The notes: generated from the sequence alone by a model not told the origin. 64,000 nt of DNA from Thalassia testudinum (GCA_037157565.1 JAZHRO010000036.1:139368501-139432500), one strand, 5' to 3'; positions 1-11,790 are shown, counted from the first letter of the stretch. Numbers and translations: made by a program.

Positions 1-508
1 CTGGGTGATGTCATGGACAGTGCTATCCCGAAGTATTGGTGCTAGAGCCCCCTCGAGGATTGGTAATGGAAATGATGATCCCGACACATCTATTGTATGA
101 TTAAGCTAAAAATAAGCATGGGGAAAAGAAAAAAAAAAATTTAAACCAAAAACACGCCCTTATAAATGTTGGCTTTTCACAGGCATGAACACAAGGTTTT
201 AAAAGATATTGCAAGTTTCGAATCAAATTCAAGAGCCAGAAAAATCCTAAAAAGAGAAATTTCAAGTCATCTGAATTAACAAGGGATTAATTTGTGAATT
301 TTCTGGAGGATATATTGATCCCGTTTTGTCTAATTTTTGGATCCAAAAATAAATCTTGATGTTTATCCATAACAAATCTCGTGCCTCCTGTGTTTAGATC
401 AATCAAGGTCCCTTAATCTTTTTCTCCTCAAAAGTTGAAAAAAAATAGATTTTCCAAAAATTCCATTTTCCAAAAAATTGAAGTTTTGCTAAGAGACTAG
501 CAAAAGAT
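1..508 (+). other. 3' non-coding region of an upstream Athila-like element (G)
   Basis: No supported coding sequence. The stretch ends in a polypurine tract directly abutting an LTR, so it is the region between pol and the 3' LTR of an element whose body lies left of the window. Positions 12-45 resemble the last unit of a triple repeat found at 62080-62111 (element C) and 37852-37883 (element E, opposite strand). The following 60 bases also align with the sequence after that unit in C and E. The family assignment rests on this shared non-coding sequence only. Confidence 0.65.
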
Positions 509-521
509 AAGCATGGGGGTG
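509..521 (+). promoter_or_regulatory. Polypurine tract (plus-strand primer) of element G
   Basis: The purine-rich AAGCATGGGGGTG lies immediately before the TGATAA start of an LTR. The same motif (GGCATGGGGGTA or AAGCATGGGGGTA) precedes the 3' LTRs of B, D and E here. In LTR retrotransposons this tract primes plus-strand DNA synthesis. Confidence 0.8.
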
Positions 522-2754
522 TGATAAACGCCAGTTTATCATAATTCTTATGCATTAAAACAAACCTAGCTCTTAGGATTTTGTTCCACAAATAGGTTTT
601 TGGGCTGCATTTAGGCATTAATTAGGTTTGGCATGCATTGCACTTATTATCTTTTTAATGTGTTTTTGTGAGTGTTAGGGATATACAAATTGCCAGATCC
701 TTAGAACCATAGCACTCAGGAAGGCAACTGATGAAGGAGAAGCTCTCACCAGCAGGAACTCAGCTTGTTCCAACTCACCACAGTTGGAATTCAGCTCACC
801 TGAACTAGGGTCAGCTCATCCTAGCTCCATTTAGCTCATCTCAGCTGAATGGCAGCTCAAGAGAGCTCATCTTAGCTCACCCTAGCTCAAGTCAGCTCAG
901 ATCCAACTCAACTTAGCTGAGTCTAGCTCATCTCAGCTCCCATTAGTCCACAGGGAGTTCTAGCTAGCTCAACTGAGTTGACCGGAGTTCACACCAGCTC
1001 GGGTTTAGCTACATCCAGCTCCACTCAACTCCAAACTACTGAAGATGACTTCATTCCAGCTTAGGAAGCTCAAGTCCAACTCCTGGGGACTCAGCTTAGC
1101 TCAACTCAGTTTAGCTAAGCTACCTTAGCTACTCAACCAGCTTGATCCTCCCCGGAAGCACCAGTCCCAGCTCACCTCAGCTTATTATGGTAGAAACCAG
1201 CTCACCTTAGCTTGGCTTAGCAGCTAGCAAAGAACTAGCAAGCTAAGCCAGCTAGAGTATCTCCATGCCACCCTCTTCAGCAGCTACCAGCTCCAGTTCA
1301 AGCTCCAGACTTCTCCTCCTCTACACCTCTCTTCAAACCTTAGCTCACATTACCTATTCCTCTACTCCATAGCTTAGCTTAGCTAGCATCCAACTCCTTG
1401 GCCATCCACCTCCTTCAACTCAACCCTAGCTAGTTCCATCAACTAAGCTCACCTAAGCTAGCTATCCTACTCCAAGTTGGTGCCACCACCATCACACCCC
1501 TTCACCCCATCACCACTACCAAAAGCCACCTATTTTCCCTCCAAAATAACCTTCTAGAACCCTTCCCTTTTGGCGCCAACTTTCCCTCCAAAATCCCCTT
1601 CATCTCCACCACATATCTCCCCTTAAATCCATCTCCACCATCCACCTAACCCCCCTTCTAGAAGACCCTAGGTTGGTGCCAAAATGGTGGTGTCTCTCCA
1701 CCACCAAAAGCCACCAACACCACCATAACCACCCCCTTAACACCCTTTAAGGTGGCGCTAACTAACCCTAGCCCTAGGATCATTCTAACCACCCATAACC
1801 ACCACCAAACTCCATCCTAGCCCTCCACCTATTCACGCCAACTACCCCCCTCTCCACCTCTATACAAACCCACCATATCACCCCATAAAAAGCATCCTCC
1901 ATTAGTTTAGTCTACCATATACCCACCATAATTCAAGGCCAAAGAAGAAGAAGAACAAAAGAAAATTAAGGGGGCATCCTACCCGCCCCCTTGGTGCCTT
2001 CTTCCCCTTTTTATTCTCCCTTGTGCCACGCCAAGGAGGAGGAGCACTCCCCCACTAGGAGGACGGCCAGGCAAGGAGGAGCAAGGTTGGTGCACGCCCA
2101 CCCTTGTAGGAGGAAAGTTAAGGTGGAAGCTTCCACCTTGGAGGACACCATCTTGGAGGAGCATAGCAAGGAAGGAGTTGGAGGACTCTTTTCAAGCTTG
2201 CGAGCTACTAGGCTTGGAGCAAGAAGCCATCATCTTCTTCACCATTTCATTTAGAGGATTTGTGTTTTTATCTTCTTGCATTTCAAGTAGATTAGAAGCT
2301 TTCCTCTATGTGTTTTGTGTAGAATAAGTTTAATTCAATTCAAGTTGCCTTCTTTTAAATTCTTGTCGCATTTGTCTTTTTTTTATCTCGATCTAGCACT
2401 TTTTCACTCCCTCTCCCTAATTACTCTAGGCCCCCACGTGCCTAAAGTGAGCTTAGGGAGAGGCCTTTCTTGTCACTCTAGCAATAGTTTAGTGGATTAG
2501 GTTTAGATCACCTTTTTCATTGTCAACAACTTTGCGAATGCTCGTTATTTCAAAACCCTAAAAAAAATGATATAGTTGAAAAGACCAAAAAGAAAGGTGA
2601 TTTCTATTTCCAAGCAAGAGACCTGAATTTTGCAAACATATTGCCTCCTTGGACGACCCTAGATACCCCACTATCTAGGTTTATAAATTTAAGAATTGAT
2701 CGATTTTGCATGTTATAACAACGTATTTTACAAATCGTGTAAAATTTGTTATCA
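522..2754 (+). repeat. LTR shared by upstream element G and element A
   Basis: The 2233 bp LTR starts TGATAA and ends TTATCA, a 6 bp terminal inverted repeat. A polypurine tract abuts its left end and a tRNA-Asp primer-site remnant its right end, so internal retroelement sequence flanks both sides. TATA-like sequences occur near 1857 (CTATACAAA) and 1885 (CATAAAAAG); neither is certain. A second copy is not present in the window. Short reading frames inside it (for example 1979-2254 on both strands) are not supported as genes. Confidence 0.8.
700..1460 (+). repeat. Degenerate AGCTC-rich repeat tract inside the A/G LTR
   Basis: For about 750 bases the sequence is dominated by irregularly spaced AGCTC, AGCTCA, TTAGCT and CAGCTCACC words, often 8-15 bases apart. 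The tract is not a clean tandem array, but it contrasts with the flanks and with all other LTRs in the window. AGCT is self-complementary, so the tract is rich in small palindromes. Confidence 0.6.
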
Positions 2755-2769
2755 CCGGGGAGGCAACGG
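2755..2769 (+). promoter_or_regulatory. Truncated tRNA-Asp primer-binding site of A
   Basis: Directly after the LTR end TTATCA comes CCGGGGAGGCAACGG. In D the corresponding sequence is the full TGGCGCCGTTGCCGGGGA followed by AGCAACGG. A therefore keeps only the last 7 bases of the 18-base site, consistent with a deletion of about 11-14 bases at the LTR/PBS junction. Confidence 0.7.
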
Positions 2770-3933
2770 ATTTATCTTGTCACTTCCATTTTGCATCCAT
2801 GCTCACATCATCTAATGCATTTTCTCTCTCTACTTGATGGTTGCAGGAACTCGGTGCTTAGACGATGAAGGAGCGCAACTCATGATGGTGGAGATGGAGT
2901 AAACGCAGCAAGGACTGGTTGTGAGTAGTTCTCTTCCCGTGGTTGTTTGCTTGCCTAAAAAAATCTAAAAAAAAAATTCAAAATTAGAAGAAATTGGTGT
3001 GGTGAATGATTTCCTAATCCTCATCCTTAACTCATCACCCAACAAAAAAAATATACTCTAACATTCTCAAAGACCTAATCTTTTTGGAGTGTTCCTTTTC
3101 TTTTTGAGTGGTGTTTGCGAAGCCACCATGAATTGACATGGGTCGCACCACTCACCCCTAAAATCGACTCATCTGGTAGAAATTGCATGAACACTAGGAT
3201 GAGCACATTAGGGTTTTAGAGCCTCATCACGTTAAAGGAAATCCACTCTCACTGATTGTGTGCAAAAATTGGCATGCCCACTTGAAACTTGCCTGAAAAC
3301 ATTAAGACACGTCAACCCTAAAAGATACGAAAGTAAGGACAAACATTAAAAGACACCACATCTTAAATCCTTGCTTGAAAACCATGTCTTGTTAGGAGCA
3401 CACACACTTGAATTAGATAACTAAGAGGCACCACCCCAATTAACGCCTCATCACATAACCTAAGCACAAGTACTGCCCTAGCCCCATTAAAATAGAGTAG
3501 ACGTGCCCTAGGCAAGATTGGGTTAAGTCTCAAGAGGCATGGTTTTGTTCGCTGGGCACTTGGTCTTCATTTCCGTAGTAGAATTTGGTGACTAGGTTGC
3601 GGGGAAGTGTCAAATGACGACCGTTGTGGGGTCTACGGAACCAGCGCGCAAGCCAAAGCAATCCCCTCTTAATCAACCTATCCAGATTAGCTTTGGGAAG
3701 GGCAGTCCCATGCCTACAGACTTGATCGTTCCTTTGGAGATTTCTAGGTCCCCTAAGGAATACACTGTAAGGAACTAGGCTTGTTTGCTTGGTTGTGCAC
3801 ACACGCTTCTCGCATCTATCTCTCTTCGCATCCCTCCCCCATTCTTCTCTAGTGTATGCACGGGAGATGATCACTTCATCCCGAGTTGTTTGATTTGGGA
3901 TGGGAAACCAGGAGACTTGATCTTGCTAGAGAC
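2770..3933 (+). other. Untranslated leader of A
   Basis: Non-coding leader that aligns with the D leader (30904-32086) along most of its length. The block 3607-3690 (GTGTCAAATGAC, then GGGGTCTACGGAACC and CAAGCCAAAG) is shared with B (8529-8612) and D (31752-31839), as is the GTGTATGCACGGGAG block shortly before gag. Such leader blocks often hold dimerisation or packaging signals; that role is inferred. Confidence 0.7.
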
Positions 3934-4825
3934 ATGGCCGAACCTCGAGTAGATGAGGTTGAGGACCAACCTCCACCAAATACGATGGCCATCATCCAAG
4001 CCCAGATCAATGCAAACCACCGGCTTCAACAGCAACAGATCCACACTATCATGCAAGCCATACATCGGTTGCAGAACCCACGAGGCAACCACCACCACCT
4101 TTGTAGGACTCGCAAGGGCAACCAGCACTTGATCCACCACAATTTCAGGACTAACCGAGGCACCTCCGCGACTTCTACAATCCTTCTGTGATTGGGATTG
4201 AACCACACCTTAGGATCCCCGAGGGGGGAGATGATTTTGAGCTGAAACTAAACATCCTGAGCCTAATTCAGAGCCACTTCCATGGGAGCTCAAATGAGAA
4301 CCCCTTCCAACACCTAGAGGATCTTAACTGGATCGCCCAGACTATAAAACCTAGGAACATTAGCCTAGACATTGTTTTGATCAAGATGTTCCACTTCTCT
4401 TTGAGAGACAAAGCGTCTCACTAGCTTAGGACTCTAAGAAGACCCATCTCCACCTGCGAAGAACTGAGGCATGCATTCTTAAAGAAATTCTTCCCCACAG
4501 GAAAGACCAATGCCCTTAGAAGAGCCATTACCACCTTTACACTCCAGGGCGGAGAACGGTACCATGAGGCATGGGAGAGATTTAATGAACTATTGAGGAA
4601 ATACCCACACCACGAAGTACCGAGGTGGTAATTGGCCTAAATCTACCACGGTCTGGACAACAACCTTCAGAACTTCATCTATGCCTCATGCGGGGGAAAC
4701 TTCCTGAACAAAGACGAGGAGAGCGTGTTTGAGCTCTTCGAGTCTATGAGCGAAAATTCGCTCAACAATGCCTCCATGACCCAGTTTAGGTGATCCTGTC
4801 AACCCCATGGTGGGATCTATGAGGT
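3934..4825 (+). pseudogene. gag of A, 5' part, interrupted by B
   Basis: The start is the ATG of MAEPRVDE, which matches the gag start of D at 32087. A Gln-rich N-terminal segment (IQAQINANHRLQQQQIH) is followed by the retrotransposon gag core with PFQHLEDL, PFSLRDKAS and the AWERFNELL helix, which matches B gag closely. There is a frameshift between about 4080 and 4190. In-frame stops replace conserved Trp (4422, TAG) and Gln (RW-stop-LA-stop-IY near 4629, where B has RWHLAQIF). The gag core is the structural capsid precursor. It is broken at 4825 by insertion of B and resumes at 19153 in the same frame. Confidence 0.85.
4821..4825 (+). repeat. Target-site duplication GAGGT of B (left copy)
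   Basis: GAGGT occurs directly before the B 5' LTR and again at 19148-19152 directly after its 3' LTR. The 5 bp size is normal for Ty3/gypsy integration. Confidence 0.93.
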
Positions 4826-6208
4826 TGATTGTACAGCAATCATAGGTCTTAATTGACCTAGATTAAGCTAGAACTTAGCATAATTTAGGGCTATTCATGC
4901 ATACATACGCATTATCTGCATCTTTATTGCCGTTCTTTATCTATGCATGAAATAATGTTATAATGTGCTTATTAAGTGCATTATGTTGATCGTAGGCAAT
5001 AAGCAGATCTGAAGCTGGATCTGGAGCAGGATCTGAAGTTGGATCTAGAATAACGAGAGTTGCAGCAGAGCTAGAGAAGAAGGCTTAGATTAGATGTAGG
5101 AATAATAATGTAAGGGAGTTAATAGTTTGCTATTCTATTAAGTAAGAATAAAGCAGTAAAATGTGAAGAGCTTAGGTCCATCCTAGCCCTAGGATAGCCT
5201 AGAGACTTCCCCAAGCCTTAATCACCCTTAGATTAGGTCACAACACCCTAGGAAGCCTTAAAACCCTAGTTCCAACCCTTATCTAGAGGTCCAGATGAGT
5301 TATAGGACGTCCAGGACACTTAGCCATCTCCCACACACCTCAAACCCACTTCTGTAGTGTTATTGGACGTCCAGACACTTTGTCAGACGTCCAATTTCTG
5401 CAGAGTACCCAAAACAGAACACTGATTTCCCCCCTGATTCAAATTGGACTTCCAGAATTGAAGTCTAGACTTCTGATTTTTGAGTATAAGTCATCTGATC
5501 CTATTATTGGAAGTCTGATGCTGGTCTCCAATCCCTGTTTTAAGATTCAAGTCTTGATCTTGGATCTCTAGCTCCCTAAACCTAATTTCAACCCCATAAG
5601 AACCTAAATTAAGGTGTCCTAACCCCAGTACATCACCTCTAGACCTACCTAAGGACCTAATTAGGTCCTCACCAAACCCAATTGACTTAGATCAAAGTCA
5701 ATTACCTTCACCTAAGTCAATTGGACTCATTGAGTCCAATTAAGCTTAGATCTCAGCCCACACAAGTTTAATTGGACTTAGTGAGAGTCCAATTAACCTA
5801 AACCCAACCTAATTGAGTTATTCTACTCTCAATTAGGTTCACAGTCATTCAATTAAACTTAGGTTAAGTTTAATTGCATTTTCCCCTTAGCAATTAGAGT
5901 TTGTAACCCTAATTCAAGAACTACACCTACCCAAACCCCTTAGGACCTAACCTAAGCCACATAGCCACATAGAGCACGACCACACACACACACACACACC
6001 CATTCACGCACACACACTTCTCTAGAATTCTCTACAGAGCTCTTGAGATGGTCCCACCTCTTGGTTGCCAAATTTAGCAACCAAGAGGAATTCAAATTGA
6101 GATCCACAATTCTTGGATCTCATAGACCATCTCCACCCACATGTTGCCGGCCACTCTTGGACTCTCTCTAGAGAGTTCTACACATCTCTAGAGAAAAGCC
6201 ATTGGGTC

Positions 6209-6217
6209 TATAAAAAG
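6209..6217 (+). promoter_or_regulatory. TATA box of the B 5' LTR
   Basis: TATAAAAAG is framed by a short inverted repeat (GGGTC before it and GACCC after it). It is conserved at 18178-18186 in the 3' LTR. Transcription would be expected to start about 30 bases downstream, near the CCATTCACTTCC sequence. Confidence 0.75.
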
Positions 6218-6681
6218 ACCCCTTGGGTGGCCAAGCACCCCCATTCACTTCCTTGGCATTTATTCCACTTAGGCTAGCCACTCCCATCTCCACTCCATCT
6301 CCACGAGTTGAGCACCACCATGGAGTCCACCATCTCCACCCCAGGTAGCTGGATCAGCTCCCCAATCTCTCTCCAAGGGCTGGCCTAAGCTCCATTGGCC
6401 GCCCCTCCTTCTTCTCTCAGCCACTCAAACGCCATCGGAGACCACATCCGAATGCCCTTCCTTCTGCTAGATTAGTAGCTTAGCTTTTCGTATATTTTCT
6501 ACTTTTATTTACTGCTTAGTAGTGTAGTCTTACTACTCCCCCAATGATGCATGCGAAATCCCCCCATCGATTCTTGTATGCAATCATTTTCTTGTAGTTA
6601 GGTTTAATTTTTAAGCATTCATGTATAAGCTTTCCTCTAGATTTCCTTGTGCAACAACTCTCCAATGATGAATGAAATTGC

Positions 6682-6684
<3 letters not shown>

Positions 6685-6742
<58 letters not shown>
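6685..6742 (+). repeat. (TA)29 microsatellite in the B 5' LTR
   Basis: An uninterrupted run of about 29 TA units. The allelic position in the 3' LTR (18651-18666) has only about 8 units. Confidence 0.95.
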
Positions 6743-6745
<3 letters not shown>

Positions 6746-7225
6746 TATGTGTTTGAAATCACCATGTGCTGAATGATTATCATATTTGCATGATTTAAGT
6801 GCCTGTTCCTTAACTGTCTATATATTACGCACCAGCATGTCGTTTCCGGAGGATATCGAAAATCTGACAATAAATGCTTTCTCCATAACTAGTCACCACC
6901 TCACTAGAATCGTGCGCACAGAAACTCACTCGTTCACTTTCGTGATTTACTTGACGCATGCGCATGTGATCCGAGTTAATAACAGGAGCGGTGAAGTCTT
7001 AGTTAGGAGATTGGAAACTGGCGTGCGTCTTTAAACAAAGTAGAGCGGCTTTAAAAATAAAAGATCGATTTCAAAAGAGAAAACAACGCCTCCCAGAGAC
7101 GAACAACCGGGACTCAAAGTCTCGTTATTTTTATAAAATAATATCTTTGTTGGATAGTATTTCGCGACTATACTGCGACGCATTCCTTTTCATATCAAAA
7201 ACGTGATCTACAATTCCTCGACAAA

Positions 7226-7243
7226 TGGCGCCATTGCAGGGGA
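7226..7243 (+). promoter_or_regulatory. Primer-binding site of B (tRNA-Asp)
   Basis: TGGCGCCATTGCAGGGGA begins 2 bases after the LTR and matches the complement of the tRNA-Asp 3' end (TGGCGCCGTTGCCGGGGA) at 16 of 18 positions. Confidence 0.88.
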
Positions 7244-8912
7244 GGCAACGTCATTTTTCTTGATTTTAATCTTTTAATCTATCACTGAAGAATCTGCCTC
7301 TACTTTGTTTTTGATGTGCAGGAGAACACGAAAGGAAAACGGGATCTGCACACACACCGAGTGTGGTGAAGAAAAATCAAGTGCACATCCTCTATCTTAG
7401 ATTAGGTTTCTCTTTCTGAACCCTAAGAGTAGATTTACTTTCTGCACTTTCCTTTGACAAATTCTTTATGAAAAAAAAAGAATTTTCTCATTTTTGTGAA
7501 AAAGAAAAGAAAATAAAAAAATTTTTTGAAAAAAAATCTAGATTAGGTTTCCTTTCGAATCTAAGTTACTATGAAAAAAAAAGAGATATTTTCGTTAAAT
7601 CCTTTGAAGATTTCTTTTTGAAAAAAAAAGAACATGCAAAAGTTTTGAAAAAGAAAAAAAAATTTCTTTTTGGTGGAAGGCTTGAACTTTAAATTCAAAC
7701 CTCTTTAAAAGCTTTTCCACCATCTTCCAATTTTCGGCCAGATTTCAAATCTAATTAAAAATTTGATTGCCAAAAAATTCGTTATCAAAAAATTCTAAAA
7801 TTTGGGCTAAACTTTCATTTTCAATTCGTCTTTCAAATGCCATCGTTACTTTGAAAAAATTTCAAGTATAAAATTTTTAAAAATTTGTGAAGTGCACGGG
7901 GGTCAGATTGACCCAGATTCAAAATTTTTCAAATTCAAAAAGCTATGTAGAGCAATCTGTGAATCTGTTTTGACTAAAAATGATGGGGTTTGAATGCTGA
8001 TCTCATTAGATTTATTTTCCATATTTTTCCTGAATTTTTGAAGGTCATTTCATACTATTTCAAAGTGAAAAACTGACCAAGAGTCAAAATTTCAAATCTA
8101 ACCCCCTGATATTCAAAATTCCCTAAAAATTTGGTTGAAATAGTAAAAATTCAAAAAAAATATTTCTGAAAAACTAATTGACAAAGGAATCTACTTGCAA
8201 AAGTGCAAATTAATTTGATTCCAATTATTATCAGAAAATCAACATTATTTTTGTGGTCTGCTGAAATAGAGAAAAACCCTAGAAGTGCATGCAACTTAGG
8301 TTAAATCCTTAGGGTTACAACTAGAGACCACACATTGGGCTAACTTAGACTTAATCAAGTCTAGTTAGCCGGTGAGCTTGGTCACCTTGTGGGCCACTCA
8401 CCACAAACCCCACTGAAGAAAACGGGTTAAAATTAACTTTAAAATATGAAATCAACCCGAGTTCGTTATCGTACTACTGGGTGAGTTTAATCTCTCTTGC
8501 CAAACCTGGTGACCAAGTCTGTGGGGTAGTGTCAAACGACCTTGGCTCGGGGGTCAACGAAACCGGAGGCGTAAGCCAAAGGAAGAACCTTCCCCTTAGT
8601 CCCCTCGTAACCAGACTGGCTGGGCTAGCTTGAGAGGCGGGATTCACTTTCAGTCGGTTGTATGATGAACTTATCTTCAGGAATTTAAATTCATAACGAA
8701 AAATCTAGTCACCTGATATATAAGGACCATTTGATTGACAGGGCCTTACCCTTGTCCTACGTGGCTACACCAACCCAGGGGTTGGGCGGTGTATGCACGG
8801 AAGGAGGTCACTTCGACCTCACTTGGTTGGACCTTGGGAGCCACTCCCAAGGAGGCGAGTCACCTCACCCGGACCATCTTCTCCCCCCATTTCTTCCACT
8901 CCAAGAGCCACC
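7244..8912 (+). other. Untranslated leader of B
   Basis: Non-coding, AT-rich leader. Positions 7460-7680 are a low-complexity run of A-rich words (GAAAAAAAAAG and similar), and the open frame there is compositional. The block 8529-8612 (GTGTCAAACGACC through CGGAGGCGTAAGCCAAAGGAAGAACC) is conserved in A and D. GTGTATGCACGGAAGGAGGTC lies just upstream of gag, also as in A and D. Confidence 0.75.
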
Positions 8913-11048
8913 ATGGCAAATCTTGGACCTGGACCTAGACCGGGTCAGGACATTGAGAATCTGGACCCGATGGCTCGTCTGGAAACCCGGGTCGTCGAAT
9001 CTGAGGAGCAGCATCAGCAGAGCATGGATCGTATTCTGACGATGCTTGATAGGATGCAACACCCGCCACGAGGAGAACAACTGCGAGATTTCTATGACCC
9101 AGCCGCACCTATCGTCACACCGCTAGTCAGAATTCCCGCAGGTGGAGACGTGTTTGAGCTCAAGCCCAATGTAATTGGGTTGATTAGCACTCATTTCTAT
9201 GGGAACTCAAGCAAAGATCCGTTCCAGCACCTTGAGGACCTGAGTCGACTCGCTGAAACAATCCGACCCAGGAATATTGATCTCGGGATTGTTCTGATGA
9301 AGCTTTTCCCATTCTCGCTGAGGGACAAAGCTTCATACTGGTTCAAGACTATTGGGAAGCCAATTGGAAGCTGGCCAGAATTACGATGTGAATTCCTGCA
9401 AAAGTTCTTCCCAATCGGTCGAACAAATGCAATGCGGCGTGCAATCACGACTTTCTCCCAAGGAGCTGGGGAGAAATTACATGAAGCATGGGATAGATTT
9501 CACGACCTTCTCCGGAAATGCCCGCATCATGGTATACCCAGATGGCACTTAGCTCAGATTTTTTACCATGGGCTAGATGACACACATCGGTATCTGGAAG
9601 ATGCATCTAGCGGTGGGAATTTTCTCGCAAAAGACGAGAATAGCGCATTTGAGCTGTTCGAATCATTAGCGGAGAACTCAATGAATGCCGCATCTATGAA
9701 CTAGTTCTAGTAGCCTGGTCAGTAGCGGGTTGGTGTCTACGAGGCTCACACCGATTCTATTCGAGCCGACATGGATATCATCGTCAAGCTGGATAGAATA
9801 AACCTAATTGAGAAGAAGATTGACCAGATCAGTCAAGGTCAATCCGACTCGAGCTCTGCCGCCGCAAGATCCTCCTATGCACCCCGAGCTCCACCTGCTC
9901 GAGTTAATCTACTCACACAGGATGCATCTTCTCCGTATTTACGAGATCCCGCATATCAGGATCCCGTGAATAATCCTGATCTGGCACCCTATGACCAGGG
10001 TTACGCACCACCCGTAGATTATAATGTGTATCCCCTTGACGGATATACGTCTTAGACATCTTCGGCCTATGAGGATGTCAGCACTATCCAAGGATATGGG
10101 CGTAATAACCCGTATTCAGAGACGTATAACAATGGTTGGCGCCAGCATCCGAACTTCTCCTGGTCTGGTAATTCACAGAGACCACATTAAGATCCACACT
10201 ACCAGACCAGGCAATACGGAAATGCGCAAAACACATATCCTAGGTAGCAGCCATTCCCATCTCAACAGCAGCAACCCTGCTCATTATACCAGCCGCTGTA
10301 CCAAGCTGCCAACCACCCTCCAAAGCGGGTCGACCCTTTGGAGGCGCTGGAAGAGGAGCTGCAAGAATCAATGAGGAAATCTACACAAGATTGCTTGCAG
10401 ATTATGAAGGCGATGGCTGACCAGATTCAGACCATACAGAACACGCAGAACCAGCTGTTGTAGAAGCATAGGACTCAGGGAGCCTTGCCCTCCCAACCTG
10501 TCTCGAATCCTCGACATGTGTAGAACCAGGGAGCCCCGCCTAGGTTTCAGGCACCGCAGGGACAGGCACACGCCATACTACAGGCGCCTCCTGCACCACC
10601 CGGTTACGTGCAAGGCCAACTGCCTTTGCAGAATCCCGCGTATTCTGCCCCATCCGCCCCCCCACCACCTCATGGACAACAAGCCGATGCACACGTTGTC
10701 TCATTGCGGAGCGGAAGGAAGACATTTGACCCACCACTTAGGCAGGCGGGTTCTGATTTTTCCCACCCTTCGCCACAGGCGAATTCGACTCCATCATCAT
10801 CTCAGGAGCCACCTGCGGTAGATAAGGGTAAGAGGCCACTTAACCCTGAGATTCCCGTCCCTTTTCCTGAGGCTCTGACATGAAATGCAGTACGGAAAAA
10901 GGACACACAGAATTTCGAGGACTTGAAATTGATGTTTAAGGAAGTACATATTCAGGTCCCCCTCCTCGAGGCTATCGATCACATTCCAGCTGTCGCTAGG
11001 TTCTTCAAGGACTACTGTACCCCGAAGCGACAGTCGAGAATTGGATGA
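8913..11048 (+). pseudogene. gag of B, one frame with eleven stops
   Basis: The start is the ATG of MANLGPG in a strong GCCACCATGGC context; an upstream in-frame ATG at 8793 is less likely. The N-terminus is rich in Gln and Arg. The retrotransposon gag core covers about residues 80-260 (PFQHLEDLSRLAETI, PFSLRDKASYWF, WDRFHDLLRKCPHHG). The C-terminal half is rich in Pro and Gln, as in Athila gags. One frame can be followed from 8913 to 11048 with stops at 9702, 9708, 9711, 9723, 10053, 10188, 10245, 10461, 10521, 10881 and 11046. Eight are TAG, and those at 9702-9723 fall in a Gln-rich stretch, consistent with CAG-to-TAG changes. The last stop sits at the gag-pro boundary. No CCHC knuckle is evident. 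Confidence 0.88.
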
Positions 11049-11790
11049 CAGGCGGTATTGTTGAAAGAAGCTAGTGCCATGATTCTAGCTGACCTACCGC
11101 CAAAGAAGAAAGACCCTGGCACCCCACTCATATCTTGCTTCTTACAGGATTCTCCAATTGATCGAGCCCTTCTAGATTTGGGTTCGTCCATCAACTTAAC
11201 TCCCACCGCCGTATTTGATCGATTTCGATTTGGGGAGTTGAAACCCACCTCGGTTACAATTCAGCTGGCTGATAGATCAGTCAAAACACCGAGGGGGGTG
11301 GTTGAGAACGTGATCGTAAAAGTCCGCGGGTTCTGCTTTCCCATAGATTTTTTCATTCTCGATATGGAAGTTTCTCCTAATCTCTGAGATGCACCAATTA
11401 TTTTGGGTCTCCCATTTCTGGCGACAGCCTGAGCAAACATTGATTGTGCATCCAGTGTATGGAGATTGCCCTAGGCAATGAGCGACTTCGACTAGACATA
11501 TTCAGGGCAGCAAAGAACTTCGACTGTGATCGAATAGAGGAGGATGGTGAAGACGAAGATTCGGCTTATTGTGGTAACATTGGGCTCCTTTGTGATGACC
11601 CAATGTCTCATTCGTCTACACTATCAGGGTTCTCGGACCTCGATCCACATGGGATTGAAACCACTGCATTACACATATCTCCCCGAGGATCTGATGTTTG
11701 GGGTGTGCTTCTGACCACAGCACCCCTGAATCCAGCTATCTTGATCCATATATTATTGAATCGCCCCTGTTATTACAGGAAGACATGACT
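11049..11790 (+). pseudogene. Aspartic protease region of B pol
   Basis: Retropepsin-type protease that would cleave the polyprotein. The active-site motif is DLG (11175-11183) in ALLDLGSSINLTP, the DLG form expected in this plant lineage rather than DTG/DSG. It is followed by LADRSVKTPRG, the VDFFILDME-like strand and PIILGLPFLATA. CGA-to-TGA stops occur at 11385 and shortly after (ATA-stop-ANIDC). A one-base loss near 11455 shifts the frame, and another shift lies at 11700-11760 in the linker to RT. Confidence 0.85.

Larger units (their letters stand above)
4826..7223 (+). repeat. 5' LTR of B
   Basis: A 2398 bp LTR starting TGATTG and ending CTCGACA, paired with 16790-19147. It contains several GACGTC-type palindromes at 5305-5390, a CA microsatellite at 5981-5998, a TATA box (6209-6217) and a long TA microsatellite (6685-6742). 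The 40 bp length difference from the 3' LTR is nearly all due to the TA tract. Confidence 0.93.

Noticed and set aside
7468..7692. Lys/Phe-rich frame in the B leader
   Set aside because: Arises from A-rich and T-rich low-complexity words; no start context or homologue in the A or D leaders.
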